From assembly GCA_020205615.1 (NCBI GenBank), contig CM035160.1:119634556-119698555 (forward strand): a stretch of 64,000 bases of DNA. Direction: 5' to 3'. Position numbers and translations under genes: made by a program. Every line of letters begins with the position of its first letter. Position 1 is the first letter of the stretch. The DNA is from Panax quinquefolius (Eukaryota; Streptophyta; Magnoliopsida; Apiales; Araliaceae). The notes beneath the pieces are model-generated. The model worked only from the letters and a program-made list of their open reading frames with translations. It was not told the DNA's origin and searched no databases. Of the stretch, positions 44,681-57,193 are shown piece by piece.

Positions 44681-47600
44681 GATGTTTAACTTACGTGCTA
44701 TCCGGAGGAGGACGGATCTCAGATAAGAATGCGATTATCCTGGATTAGCTTGGGCCTTCTAAGACATGATTAGGGGCCCTCACCCAACCCAAGGCTTTTC
44801 GTCTTGCAGTTCGTAAGACATCTATAAATAAAAATTTAGGATGTTAGTATAAGTTATAAATGAAAGGTACATAAACATGTCGTGGATATAGAGAACATCA
44901 CCATGTAGACCTTAACTAACTTAGGGAACCATGTAGACCTTAACTAACTTAGGGAACCATTTTTACATGTTATCTATAGGCAATGTATGTACTCCTCACT
45001 ATCTAACAACACTAGTCACACAAATCTCCAATGCCTACAATAGAACACATATGGTCTTTAAGCATTCCTATATATGATTCGAGGGTCCATATCTCAACAC
45101 AACAAAAAACATCACATATACTCATTGCCATCACATATACACGAATGCATATATGGCCATTTGACTTATATATGAAGATTTAGACAAGTATGGATATTTT
45201 AGAAACAACTCATTAATAGTGTGATTGAAAAGAGTGTCAGTGTTTGTGTTTGTACTTTTCATTTTCTTTCTATTCTAAGCTAAGTTATACTTATAGCATA
45301 CATATTAATAGTGTGTCATTTTCTTTATCTTCTCGATCGTGAATTATGGAAAAACTTCTTTGAACCTTCTTCTTGATTGAATTATGGATAAACTTAATTC
45401 CTAGTTATGTTTTATGTTATACTCATGTTCAAGTTATATGGCCATTCGACTTATATATGAAAAAATTCTAAGAGAGTCTCCCTATAATATGGACTATCCA
45501 CATGCACGAGGGCATGCATACTTGACCAATTTCAAAGAAAATATAATCCCAACACACAAAAACAGAATGTGCACAACTATAATTCAAGGCACAATTTAGG
45601 AGAATCCAATATTCACAATGTATGAGCATAAATGTATGAGCATTATAGTACAATATTCACAATGTGTTTGCATATAAACCAACCGAAATTGAAAGGTGTC
45701 GAGGTGTATGAGCTTATGAGTGCGTAAAGAACACGTAAGGAAACACAATTTTATTGCCTTTTTTTCAATTCAATATATATATATATATATATATATAGTT
45801 AGGATGTGAATGAACCGGATTATGTTTGATATTATATCCTTTTCCTGATCCATATAGTTGGATTCTAGGCCTAGCCATTACAATTAGAAGAGTGAGTGAA
45901 TACTGGATACAGATTATATCAATCTGATGATCCAAAATGAATCCAGTTCGGGAGTTACAAAGTACTCCATAAAAATTCAAAATTCAATATAACAGTTGAG
46001 CGAGCTACCAGTGGGTAGGGTAGAAACATATCAATAATACCTCTTATTTTAATTATGTCAAAACATATCAATAATACCTCTTATTTTGAAGATCTTTTCA
46101 AGACTTTTCTAATAACATAGATTGACAATTTTGAATTTATAACAAAAAAGATATTGAAATTTGAACTTTGGTATGTTTTATTTTAGCCTAAAGAGAAAGA
46201 GAGTAGTCGACCCTTTTTTGGACTTTTTAACGTAAAAGTTAACTTCTCATGAGCAAGAGTTTTTTAAATTTAAATTTTAAAAGAGTTTTAAATTTTAAAA
46301 ATTGTGCAAGAGTTTTTTTCAATATTGGGATAAATAATGCAAAATAGTAATAAATAAATAAATAAATAAACGAAGAAGTTGATTATTTGGTATTGTTGTT
46401 TAGACATGTATATTTAAATCGAGATAACCAAATTTAAATAATTATTATATTTATATATAATATATGAATAATTAATTAGTTTAATTAGTTAGAATCGAAC
46501 TTAAGCGAACTATAGTGGAGTTTAGATGGGCCGAGTTTAAATGGTTCAAGCTCTAGTGGACACGGTTTTAATTAAACGATCACAATCTTTTGTTAGAACA
46601 CGACTTGATAAACGAACTTGGGCTAGTATAGCCAAGCTTAAACAAACCAAGTCAAACTTCAACGAGCTAAGTTTGAGCTTTGTTCACAACCAACTCCGCT
46701 TCATTTACAAATTGTAGGTATCAATAAATGCTTTTCTTTTAAGGACAACTCAAGATGCCAATATTGTTTATTCCTTGGAATTTAACTAGGGGCAATGGAG
46801 CATTTGTTGGAACAAATATAGCAACTAAAAATTATGAGTTTTGAAGGTTTCACTTATCAAATAATAATAACTAATTTCTACAGTTTCTCTCAAACTAGAA
46901 TAAGAAAGTAAACCCTCAGAACTTCTAATCCAATTTAACATATCAATCGTGCATAATCTTGGTAAGTACTATGTCCTCTTAGCAAATGTATCTACGATTG
47001 AATACCATTCTCTTGTTAATTAATTTTTATATGAAATTTGGAAACTTGCAACTTCAATTGAAATTTATTGTTTATTCGTAATTAATTCCCATATACGATC
47101 TTATAGACAGAAAGATGTAAAAATGTGAGGATAACCTTATACAATGTCAAAAAAAGTCATGCCTAGAATATAAACTCGATTATTTCTAAGCTATAATTCC
47201 AAAACAAAAGGAGTAAGCATTTACAAAATACCTTTACAAGAAGTCGATTATGTCCCGCTGATTCCTTGACAATAACACTCATAAAATAATAATAAATTTA
47301 TTAAATATATCATCACTACAAATTTATTATTAACTATATTTAATCCTTAATTTGTAAACATTAAGTTCCAAACATAAAATTATTGATAATTATGCTTTAA
47401 AAAAGTATACTACTTATATTTTACTAGTATTCTGTATTCAATAAGAATTCTTTTTCTATTTTTGTTTTTTGTTTCCCTAGCTCTTTCCTAGTTCCAAATT
47501 TCAAGTTCTAACCTATAGATTTGATAAAGAAACAAATCAAACAATCAACGCTTAACGTCCAAAACCAAAACCCATTAACTAAAATATAAAATCACATCCA

Positions 47601-47815
47601 ACCCGACTGAGAAATAACAACGACCAAAACCCACAAAGTGAAACAACTAATCCATCAAATTCCAGCTGAAAACAAGATAAATATTAGGAAATTTTACCAA
47701 ATTGGTTTGAGTATAGCATAGTTATTGATGTAATTTAAATGTACAAAATAGAATTACATAAAGCACAATTAGTCTAATTTAGAGATTTAGGATTAAGGGA
47801 TAACTAAAAGTTTAC
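44214..47815. other. CACTA3 interior, no gene recognised
   Basis: AT-rich. It holds (TA)n runs at 44638-44677 and 45772-45797. It also holds a 28-bp tandem duplication (CCATGTAGACCTTAACTAAC type) at 44900-44955 and a 27-bp direct repeat (AAACATATCAATAATACCTC) at 46024 and 46062. Short frames here do not resemble proteins. Confidence 0.6.
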
Positions 47816-47829
47816 TTTAGAGATTAATT

Positions 47830-47965
47830 GGGGTTACCAGTGTGGGCAAAAGCGGTGGTGCAAAGCAGTGGTGCGGTGGTGCAGCAGGTGCGTGCAGTGG
47901 TGTTGCGCAGGCGGTGGTGCGGCGGTCTGGCGGTGGTTTCTTCTCTTCCCCTACTCCCTCTTCTC
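47830..47965 (+). repeat. GC-rich GGTGGTGC block in CACTA3
   Basis: Irregular iterations of GGTGGTGCG and GCAGTGGTG form a sharp GC island in otherwise AT-rich DNA, followed by a CT-rich block (47938-48000). Several overlapping frames are open here only because of the repeat. It may be a piece of a captured gene leader, but no domain is visible. Confidence 0.5.
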
Positions 47966-48340
47966 CTCGTCCAGTATCTCCTCTTTTGTTTTCTTCTCTC
48001 AGATCGATGTCGCGAACCGTAGTCCGATTAAGTTTATAAGAATCATGATCAGCATCAAATAATCGTGACGCGGTCGCTAGTTTTTATGATGTGGACATAT
48101 CAATCGACCGCTGCGCGGTCATCCTAGATAAAAATCGTCGCCGCGCCCAAATTTTCGCACCAAATTTTGGGGAAATTCTTCTCGGACCGTCGATCAATGA
48201 TCGCGATGCGGTCATGCGGATATATACTAGCGACGAGAATCCTTATCGGTCGCAGATATCGGTCGCTATTACTATTATCAGCGACCGGATAGTGCGGTCG
48301 CTGATATCATTGGTCGCAGATGGCCATTTTTCTTGTAGTG

Positions 48341-48940
48341 ATATTCACGAAGCTTTTGGAGTATCAGCCTCAAGTGTTGCTCATGATCTTCACGGCTTTT
48401 GGAATAAATAAGGATGTCATCAATAAAGACGACCAAAAAGTGATCCAAATATTCCTTGAATACTCGGTTCATCATATCCATGAAGGCAGCAGGAGCATTA
48501 ATCAATCCAAAAGACATGACTAAGAATTCATAATGCCCGTACCGAGTTCTGAAGGTAGTCTTTGGAATATCCTCGCTTTTAACCTTCAAATTGATGATAT
48601 CCGAATCTAAGATCGATCTTTGAAAAAATTGTGCTCCTTGTAATCGATCAAACAGTCATCAATACGTGGCAATGGGTACCTATTTTTGATGGTGACATGA
48701 TTCAACTCCCGATAATCAATACAAAGTCGCATACTCCCATCTTTCTTCTTCACGAATAGAACGGGAGCACCCTAAGGAGACGTACTAGGACGAATGAAAC
48801 CAATGTCTAACAATTCCTGTAATTGGGTTTTTAACTCCTGAAGTTCAATAGGAGCCATTCTATTTGGGGCTTTGGAAATGGGTTTTGTACCGGGTTCAAG
48901 GTCGATACAAAATTCAAACTTGCCTTCCGCGTTGATTATT
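48341..48940 (-). pseudogene. Chromovirus C reverse transcriptase, N-terminal half
   Basis: Minus strand from 48940: [80 protein letters not shown], then [20 protein letters not shown] and the catalytic [12 protein letters not shown]. An in-frame TAG at 48772-48774 replaces the Trp of SPWGAP, and small shifts occur near 48610-48650. It stops at CACTA3. At its N-terminal side the protease and gag are absent, because LTR G begins near 48945. Confidence 0.88.
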
Positions 48941-48944
48941 GCTA

Positions 48945-51900
48945 CACAATATACTTATCTGCTTTCGTAAGACCTATAACCAATAATATCGGTCTCACAA
49001 TTAGCACAATAATTCATAACACACAATATTGTAATTTACAGTCAATCTTCTCCTAGGCACATTACCACATAACCACATTAGTGTTTATAACCTATATAAA
49101 CACTTATCAAGTCTAACTATTTCGGTCCGATTGGACTTCGGTCCCTTCTCAGTGTTCTGGTCACTCTAGCCGACAATTAACACATTGATTGTCAATTAAA
49201 CTTGGTCTCTAGGCTTTAATATTATTTTAGATACGTCAAATATCATTTATAATATTTTTCCAGAAGCTTTTAATAATTTATAAACAATTATAATAATTTA
49301 TAATAATTTTTCAAACACTTAAATCATTTTTAATTGATTTTATTATCAAATGATCTTATCATTATTAATATTTAATAATATAAAAATATTAATAACATAC
49401 TTGTGAAAATATTAAAGTTATTATTAATAACTTCAAATATTTTTAAATCAACAATATCCCACTTAAATGATTTTTAAAATAATTAAAATCATTTTCAAAT
49501 CATCACCATTAATATTTAAATATTAATGAAATTATCATCAAAATATTAAAAGTCATTAATTATAACCTAAAATATTTTTAAATCAATTTTCTCATTTTAA
49601 ATCAATAAAACCATTTTTAATTCATTTATTTAATATAATAATTAAATAAATCTAATATCATTAATATTAATTTAATAATGAGAATTCTCCAAAATATTGA
49701 AATATATATTTTATAATTCAAAATATTTTCTAACACTTTATTCTTATTTAAAATGATTTTAAAATCAATAAAATCATTTTTAAATTATTTATTTAATCTA
49801 ATAATTAAATAAATCTAATATCATTAATATTAAATTATTAATGAAAATTCTCTAAAAATATTAAAAGTTATATTTTATTACTCAAATATTTTTAAATACA
49901 TTATTCTATTTAAAATGATTTTTATAATATTAAATTATTTTCTAAATTTATTTAATATACTAATTAAATAAATTAAATATCATTTTAATTCAAATAATTA
50001 TAAATATTTATGGAAAATGTCCCAAATAATTAAAAGTTATTTTTCGAATTTAAAATGATTTTTAAAACCATTTTTGTAATTTTCAGAAATTTATTTCTAT
50101 TTTTAAATAATATCCGAAAATTCAGAAATTAAAAAAATTCAAAACCGTCGCTAATTGCCTATAATGACACTAAGCGTCGCTGTTGGTGTTCTTGAGCTCA
50201 AGAACAACAACGGCGGTAAATCGATATCGATCGTCGACTTTGACCAACTTTAATTCTCAATATAACTAGTTTCTGGGCTAGCTTGAACATACAACTTGTA
50301 GTGTTTATGTATGTCTACAAGTTACAATTCTTATTATGGTCATACTACATCAAAGCATGAAGATCCAGCCACGCAAAGTCACTGTCAGGCGTTACCTGGG
50401 TTTTCCAGAAACCCAGGCAGTTCGTGGTGCCTCATTGTGGCTCAATTATTTTGGTGTTATGGTAATCAAATGATCAATATTATGGTTCATATCTATAGTC
50501 CACATGTCAAGGAACATGTTTAAAGCAACATTACAGTTCATCATCATCTAAATATCCAGAATCAGTACGGTCAAACGATGTCAGAAACTTGGCTTATGAA
50601 CATTTCTGGAAATTCCAGAATTTCAAAATCGGTGCGAGTGGCCTACTTTGACCACTTTCTACAATCGATATATTGATTGTTTTAAGAGTTATTAAGGCAT
50701 GGATCTACCATCCATACTACTAGCTACAAATCTATTACAACACAATCAACAAAACACACATAACCTGACAGATTTGGACCGTTCAAATAGTTGTCAGACA
50801 CTGATTTAGCCTTTCTGGGTTACCCAGATTTGGCCCGGTCATGCCCGGTCAACGAGTTTTAACCGTTAATAACTGCGAATCTAAAACTCAAACGACCCTT
50901 ATTCCACTTGAAGATTAAAGACAACATTATAGGCTACCTATAACAACTTTACAACATAACATATCATATACGAGCAAGGATCTGTGGCCACTGACATTTC
51001 TTGTCAGACCACATTTCAAACTCAAGAACAGTTTTTTGAAAAACATGGGTTTTAGCCACTTTGATGCTATGGATCCATGATAGATCATCATAGATCTTCA
51101 TAAAACATGCATTAGCAAGATTCTAAACACTTAAACACAAAAATTAACTAAGCATACATGATCAAAATGAAACTTAGGGTTTATACCTTTTCTTGTTCAA
51201 ATCTTAATCTTGGCTCTCCAATATGTTATAAGGTGATATAGGAACTGATATTGGGACTGATTTACTTGATAAATTCGGAGCTTTTAGTGAGAGAGGGAGT
51301 TGGTGAAAGCAAAAGAGAAAAATGGCTAGTTTTATGATTTTTTCTCTCCCAAATCTATATATATTGTGATATGTCGCTATGGCTGATGCAATGGACGGAT
51401 TTGCTGGATGAATTGCTGAGATTTTAAGTCCCAAAGTCAAATTAGTGGTTCACCAACTAAAGGTGTTGGTGAATTTTGCAAGTTACCATTTAAATATGCT
51501 TAAAGAGCATTTTGGTGTTTTGTAAAATAAATTTAATGGCATTCTAGACAATTGTACAAACCCTTAGGGTTTAACCCTTAGGGTTTAACCCTTAGGTTTA
51601 AAAAAAAACTCAAATTCTAGAATTTTCTAATTAGGGTTTAAAAATAGAAAATTAAGAATTTTGAAAATGTAATTAAGGTTTTAAATAGAAATTAATATTT
51701 CTAAAGTATAATTAGGGTTTCCTAATTATATTAACACATAAGAATCACTTTAGGCTTGCTAATTAGGATTAGGGTTTAGAAATTCGACTATGAAATTAAG
51801 GTTTTATTTAGAAAAAAATAAAATTTCTAAATTACAATTAGGGTTTGTAAAATAGAAATTAAGATAACTAAAATATAATTAGGGTTTTCTAATCATATTA

Positions 51901-52372
51901 AAGTTTAATAAACACATTAAGCTTACTAATTAGAATTAGGGTATCCTAATTAAGGTTTTAGGATCCCCGAATATGAAATTAGGGTTTCTCGGCTTTTGAT
52001 TACAGTTTCTAACTATGCGTTAGGGTTTCTAATCCTGAGATTAGGGTTTTTAATCTCTTATTAGGATTTATTAATTACAAACCTTATCCGATCAATTATT
52101 GATCAACATTTCTATACAGTACCAACACGTACTTATCAAAATAATTATTTTAATTTATATTTTCTATCGAATCCCTATCCGGACTTAGGGTTAGGGTTTC
52201 TAATCTTTTTAAGCACAACTCTACTCTAAATTTATTAGTCAATACACAAATTGACCTTCTCGATACTCGTATCATAGATACTTGTTGCAAAATTGATAAT
52301 CAATATTAATATTAATAAATAAAAAAAATTTATTCACAAAATTTTAATTATTCGAAATCCCGGGTTATCACA
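48945..52372 (-). mobile_element. LTR G, same LTR family as A/E/F, truncated
   Basis: Minus strand from 52372: TGTGATAACCCGGGATTTC, then the telomere-word zone (51560-52210), the middle part, the hairpin-like GCGTCGCTG region (50150-50190), and the AT-rich zone (49240-50120). It then ends near 48945 at a point equal to about 7960 in element A's LTR. Roughly 640 bp of the 3' end are missing. The right side abuts Athila integrase (IND codons) and the left side abuts chromovirus RT, so a deletion joined two insertions. Confidence 0.75.
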
Positions 52373-54834
52373 GCATCATTTATCGAAAGAGTTGCCACTT
52401 CTACCCATTTCGAGACATAATCTACTGCGAGCAAGATGTAGAGATTTCCGTAGGAAGAAACAAAAGGTCCCATAAAATCAATTCCCCACACATCAAAATT
52501 TTCTACTTCGAGGATAGTATTCAATGGCATTTCATTTCTTTTTGAGATGTTTCCCACTCTCTAACATCTATCACAATCATTGCATTTAAACCAGTAGGCA
52601 TCCTTGAAAATTGTCGGCCAGTAGAATCCTGCTTGTAGCACTCTAGCCGCTGTTCGCTCTCCACCATAGTGACAACCATATATCGAAGAATGATAATCCT
52701 GCAAAATTCCCTCGGTCTCGCTATACGGGATACACCTTCTTATCATTTGATCAACACATTGTTTAAACAAATAAGGCACATCCCATATGTACCATTTGAC
52801 ATCATATAGGAATTTCATCTTTTGATAACCCACCAAGTCAGAACATACCATCTTACTCACCAAATAGTTCGCGTAGTCTGTAAACCATGGCACTTCCCCT
52901 TTCACCATAGATAAATGCTCATCTGGAAAGGATTCATTGATTAAAACCTTGTCGTCTGCCTCCCTTTCCAGATTCTCAAGTCGAGATAAGTGGTCCGCCT
53001 CTTGATTTTCAGTGCCCTTTTTGTCCTTGATCTCCAAATCAAATTCCTGAAGTAATAAAATCCATTTGATCAACCGGGGCTTTGCATCCTTCTTTGCCAC
53101 TAAATGTCGAATTGCCGCGTGATCCGTATAATTTATCACCTTTGTGCCAATCAGATATGCTCGAAATTTATCAAAGGCGTACACCACTGCCAATAACTCT
53201 TTCTCTGTGGTGGTGTAGTTCAACTGTGCATCTGTAAGGGTCTTGCTGGCATAATAAATTACATGAAACATCTTCTCTTTCCTCTGCCCCAAAGAAGCCC
53301 CTACGGCGTAATCACTGGCATCACACATCAGCTCAAATGGCAAATCCCAATCTGGAGCAGTAATAATTGGTGCTGATGTTAATTTCCCTTTTAGGTGCTC
53401 AAATGCCGACACGCAAGCCTTATCAAAGTTAAACTGCGCATCCTTCTCCAATAAATTGCATAGTGGTTTAGTTATCTTGGAGAAGTCCTTGATGAATCTG
53501 CGGTAGAAACCTGCATGTCCCAGAAAGCTGCGAACACCTTTTACTGAAGTAGGTGGTGGCAATTTCTCAATAGTTTCCAGCATCGCCCTATCCACCTTGA
53601 GTCCCTTCTTTGACACTTTGTGTCCCAGTATGATTCCTTCTTGTACCATAAAATGGCACTTTTCCCAGTTCAGCACTAAATTTGTCTCAACACACCTCTT
53701 CAAAACCATCACCAAATTCTCAAGGCATAGATCAAACGAGTCCCCAAAGACTGAGAAGTCATCCATAAATACTTTCACATTCTGCTCCACCATATCTAAA
53801 AATATAGCCATCATGCATCTCTTAAAGGTGGCTAGAGCATTGCACAACCCGAAGGACATCCTTCTGAAAGTAAAAGTGTCGTAAGGACATGTGAAGGTTA
53901 ACTTTTCCTAGTCTTTTGGGGCTATCATAATTTGATTATAGCCCGAATATCCGTCCAGAAGGTAATAGTACTCATGACCTGCTAATCTGTCCAACATCTA
54001 ATCAATGAATGGGAGTGGAAAATGATCTTTCCTTGTAGATTTATTGAGCCTGCGATAGTCCATGCAGACTCTCCACCCTGTTACTGTTCGTGTTGGAATC
54101 AACTCATTATTCTCATTAGTCACTACGATCATGCCACCCTTTTTCGGTACACACTGCACTGGGCTCACCCATGAGCTGTCTGAGATTAGATAGATTATGC
54201 CTGCATCAAGCCATTTCAGTACCTCTTTCTTAACCACTTCTTTCATTATCAGATTAAGTCTCATTTGCTGCTCAACCGACGGCTTACTCCCATCTTCCAT
54301 CAGGATCTTATGCATTCAAAACAAAGGGCTAATCCCTTTGATATCTGCTATGGTCCATCCAATAGCTGATTTGAACTCTTGAAGCACTCGTAGCAGTTTT
54401 TCTTCCTGAAAAGATGTTAGTGTAGAAGAAATAATCAAAGGTAGCTTTGAATCTTTATTTAAAAATGCGTACCTGAGATGTTCTGGAAGTGTTTTTAATT
54501 CAAGTTCTGGAGGTGTCTCAAGAAATGGCTTTAATTTTACTGAGGATTCTCTAGCTTTTGTCAATGGCTCGACAGGTGTTCTGAATTTTCTGACTTGTGG
54601 AGTGGTATCCAGATATTGCACAAGTTCGTCAAGTTCCTCGTCCTCCAAATCTGAATTTTCAGCAATTACACTCCTCAAAGGTTCATCCTCAACTAGACTC
54701 TATACTTCATCATTTACGACCTGATCCACTAAATCAACCAGGAAACATTCCTCTTCATCTGCTGGAAACTTCATGGCTTTGAAGACATTAAAGGTGACCT
54801 CTTGATCATGAACACGCATAGTGAGTTCCCCCTT
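52373..54834 (-). pseudogene. Athila pol: RT, RNase H and integrase N-terminus
   Basis: Minus strand from 54834: a linker (FNVFKAMKFPADEEECF), RT with [31 protein letters not shown] and the catalytic [15 protein letters not shown], then RNase H. RNase H has [30 protein letters not shown] and [11 protein letters not shown], so Asp, Glu and Asp are kept. Integrase follows with its zinc module ([13 protein letters not shown] ... CNDC) and the first core Asp ([10 protein letters not shown]). It stops after VATLSINDA at LTR G. In-frame TAG stops occur at 52558, 53908, 53998, 54700 and 54835, and a TGA near 54316. The remaining reading frame is otherwise open, so the element decayed mainly by point mutation. 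Confidence 0.92.
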
Positions 54835-55203
54835 CTACACATCTATCAAAGTCTTTCCTGTGGCTAAGAATGGTCTCCCCAGTATGAGTGGTATATTTTT
54901 ATCTTCCTCGTAATCCAAAAAGATGAAGTCAGCCGAAAAGATAAATTTGTCCACTTTCACTAATACATCTTCAACAATTCCCCGAGGATATGTGATGGAT
55001 CTGTCAGCTAACTGCAACGAAATGTTTGTCAGCCTTGGAGCTAGTAACCCCAACTGATTGAACAATGACAAAGGCATCAAATTGATACTTTCCCCAAGAT
55101 CACACAAACATTTATCAAAGTTCATCTTTCCAATCGTGCATGGAATTATGAAACTGCCCGGATCCTTCAGCTTCGGACGGTAACTTCTGCTGAAGCACTG
55201 CAC
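54835..55203 (-). pseudogene. Athila aspartic protease
   Basis: This is the retropepsin-like domain that separates gag and pol. Seen are KDPGSFIIPCTIG, CDLGESINLMPLSLFNQLGL, RSITYPRGIVEDVLVKVDKF and IPLILGRPFLATG. The family motif at the active site is usually CDLGASINLMP. Here the Ala after Gly is Glu. The Asp is kept. A frameshift near 55205 separates it from gag, and a TAG at 54835 separates it from RT. Confidence 0.88.
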
Positions 55204-55228
55204 TGCACTCCTCTATCAAGGCTAATGT

Positions 55229-56926
55229 CTAAAAATTGTCTAATCTCCTCTTCTTTGACAATATACCCTTCATGAACTTTGCATAACTTGGCATTTGTTC
55301 CAATGCCTCGGTGAAAGGTATGTTGATCTGTAGCTTTTTAAATACCTCCAAGAATTTGCTGAACTGTTTATCTTCCCTCTGCATATTCAATCTCTGCGGA
55401 TACGGTACCTGAGGGTGAATTGGTGGTACTGAACTCATAGGCTTCTCAACTGACCTTGCTTTATCTTTCTCTTCATGCTGAACCTCAGAATTTTCCAGAT
55501 ATTCTTTCTCAGCATTTGCCTGCTCTGCCTCGCGCGGTTGCACGGTACCCCCTTGTAATTCATGCGCGGGCGCGCGATGCTCAGTTCCTGCAACATTTTT
55601 CCCAGACCTTAATGTAATTGCTTGACACTGTTCCTTCCCTTCTCTTCGTGGATTTGCTTTTATATTACATGGCAATGAACCCTGGGGCCTGTTGTTAAGC
55701 ATGTTCACCATTTGTCCCATCTGAGATTCCAGATTCTTAATAGCCACTGCTTGGCTTTTGATCATAACCTCTGTATTCGCTATGTATTTCATCATCATCT
55801 CCTCCATTTCGATTTCTTTTCTTCTTTGAGGTGAAGCTTTGGAGTGTGATGTTGTTGTTGTTGAGAAAATCCCGTGGAAAAATTGGTCTAGAGTAAATTG
55901 TTATACTGTATTTGGTGGGGATCGAAAGCGATTCGTTCGTCGCTAAAAGCGATTCTCACGATTTCCTTGATTATTTGACCAACTGAAGTTTGGATGATTA
56001 CGGTTGTTGGGGTTGTATATGTTCTGAAACTGACCTTGGTCTTTTTTGTAGTTGCTCACATCTTGTCATCGCTACGGTGATAGCACATTGATCTGTCGAG
56101 TGTGACCCCGTACAAATTTCACATACGAAGGCAACTATTTTCATTTTTCTCTCGGCTATTGAATCTATTTTCTTCGCCATAGCTACCATCTGTGCCAACA
56201 ACTGAGTAATAGCATCCACTTCCAACAAACCTGCAACTTTGGGCTGTGGCATCCGAGATGTAGGATTTTGAAAATCGTTTCATGCCATTGTCTCGATGAG
56301 GTTATAGGCTTCCTCATAGCTCTTTGCCCATAATGCTCCACCTGCAGCTGCATCTACAATTGACCTAGACTGCCATCCCAATCCGTTATAGAATGTGTTG
56401 ATCACCATCCAATCTGGCATTCCATGGTGCGGACACTTAGTAGCATCTCTTTATCTCTCCATGCCTCATATAAGGATTCACCTATTTGTTGTTCGAACGA
56501 GAGATTTTTGTCCTCATTTTACAGATCTTAGCCATTGGGAAAAACTTGGCTAAGAACTTACGTGCTAAGTCCTCCCATGTAGTTATAGATCCTGGCGGCA
56601 AAGAATGAAGCCAACTTCTCTTTTATCCCTCAATGAGAATGGAAACAACCTAAGTCTAATAGCATCCTCCGTCACCCCGTTATATCTGAACGTGTCACAT
56701 ATCTCAATAAAACTCAACAGTGTTCATTCGGATCATCCAGTGGCGGCACCCCAAACTGTCATCAATTTTGTACCATCTAAATAGTGCCCATTTTTATCTC
56801 GAATGTATTAGCTGCTATCGCTGGTCTGACTATGCTAGACTGTAATCCATTAATATTAGGCATGAAATATTCTCTAAGAGCCCTATGCTCCTCTCTTTTC
56901 TCTTCTCCTTGTGCATCGGCTGCCAT
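55229..56926 (-). pseudogene. Athila gag
   Basis: The start is chosen at ATG 56924-56926 (MAADAQGEEKREEHRALREY), the usual Athila Gag opening. Blocks follow in several frames: TIVDAAAGGALW-like (IVDAAAGGALWAKSYEEAYN) near 56290-56370, a zinc knuckle of Athila type (CEICTGSHSTDQC) near 56080-56130, then ESQMGQMVNMLNNRPQGSLP and FTEALEQMPSYAKFMKGILS near 55250-55330. Stops and frameshifts break it at least four times (for example MA-stop-NDFQ near 56281). A GC-rich word GCGCGGGCGCGCG lies at about 55564 in the spacer. Confidence 0.88.
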
Positions 56927-57169
56927 ATTAGATGTAGTACCCTATAACTGTGCTTGTAAATTTCTACGAACACTCGCTTTCCAACCTCTCCCGTTTATGT
57001 TGTCCTGAGCAGGTGTTAAGTCGGGGTTGGATGACCGCGTGCGTATAAAAATTTATACAAGTTTCTGAAACAAAAACAAAAATGGAAATGAGATAAGATA
57101 AGATTAGATTTGTCTAAGTCATATAATATAGCTTAAAAATGTTGATAATAATAAAAATTTAAACGCCTT
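56927..57169 (-). other. Athila 5' leader
   Basis: Untranslated interval between primer site and gag start on the minus strand, A/T-rich, no feature beyond this. It includes a stretch 57060-57160 of A-rich sequence. Confidence 0.7.
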
Positions 57170-57187
57170 TCCCCGGCAACGGCGCCA
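57170..57187 (-). promoter_or_regulatory. Athila primer binding site, tRNA-Asp
   Basis: On the plus strand the bases read TCCCCGGCAACGGCGCCA, the 3' end of plant tRNA-Asp. The minus strand TGGCGCCGTTGCCGGGGA is the known Athila primer site. It lies six bases from the LTR end. Confidence 0.92.
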
Positions 57188-57193
57188 AAAACT

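Larger units (their letters stand above)
42636..48340. mobile_element. CACTA3: 5.7-kb CACTA transposon in chromovirus RT, TSD AT
   Basis: The ends are CACTACAACAAAAAGG and, read inward from the right, CACTACAAGAAAAATGG. Subterminal words such as GGTCGCTGAT, CGGTCGCAGAT and GATCGTGATGCGGTCGC occur near both ends (42660-42960 and 48060-48330). The flanking dinucleotide AT is on both sides. Removing the element plus one AT restores the RT frame exactly. The interior is AT-rich with TA runs, a decayed minus-strand coding region and a GC-rich block. It is a third CACTA family, distinct from CACTA1 and CACTA2 by its terminal and subterminal words. Confidence 0.9.
37358..48944 (-). mobile_element. 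Chromovirus C (Tekay/Del-like Ty3/gypsy), 5' half lost
   Basis: On the minus strand it has RT (48341-48940, then 42481-42635), RNase H, integrase with a chromodomain-like tail, a purine tract and the 3' LTR (37358-40337). CACTA3 splits RT. There is no gag, no protease and no 5' LTR: the RT N-terminal side is fused to the truncated LTR G at about 48944. The left border has GTTCA (37353-37357) next to the LTR end, but the matching duplication is lost with the deleted side. Frames are damaged in places. Confidence 0.85.

Noticed and set aside
47828..48062. Three overlapping plus frames near CACTA3's right end
   Set aside because: They are open in all three frames because of a GGTGGTGC repeat and a CT-rich block.
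48091..48411. A 106-codon plus-strand frame
   Set aside because: It runs across CACTA3's subterminal repeats and the antisense of chromovirus RT, so it crosses an insertion border.
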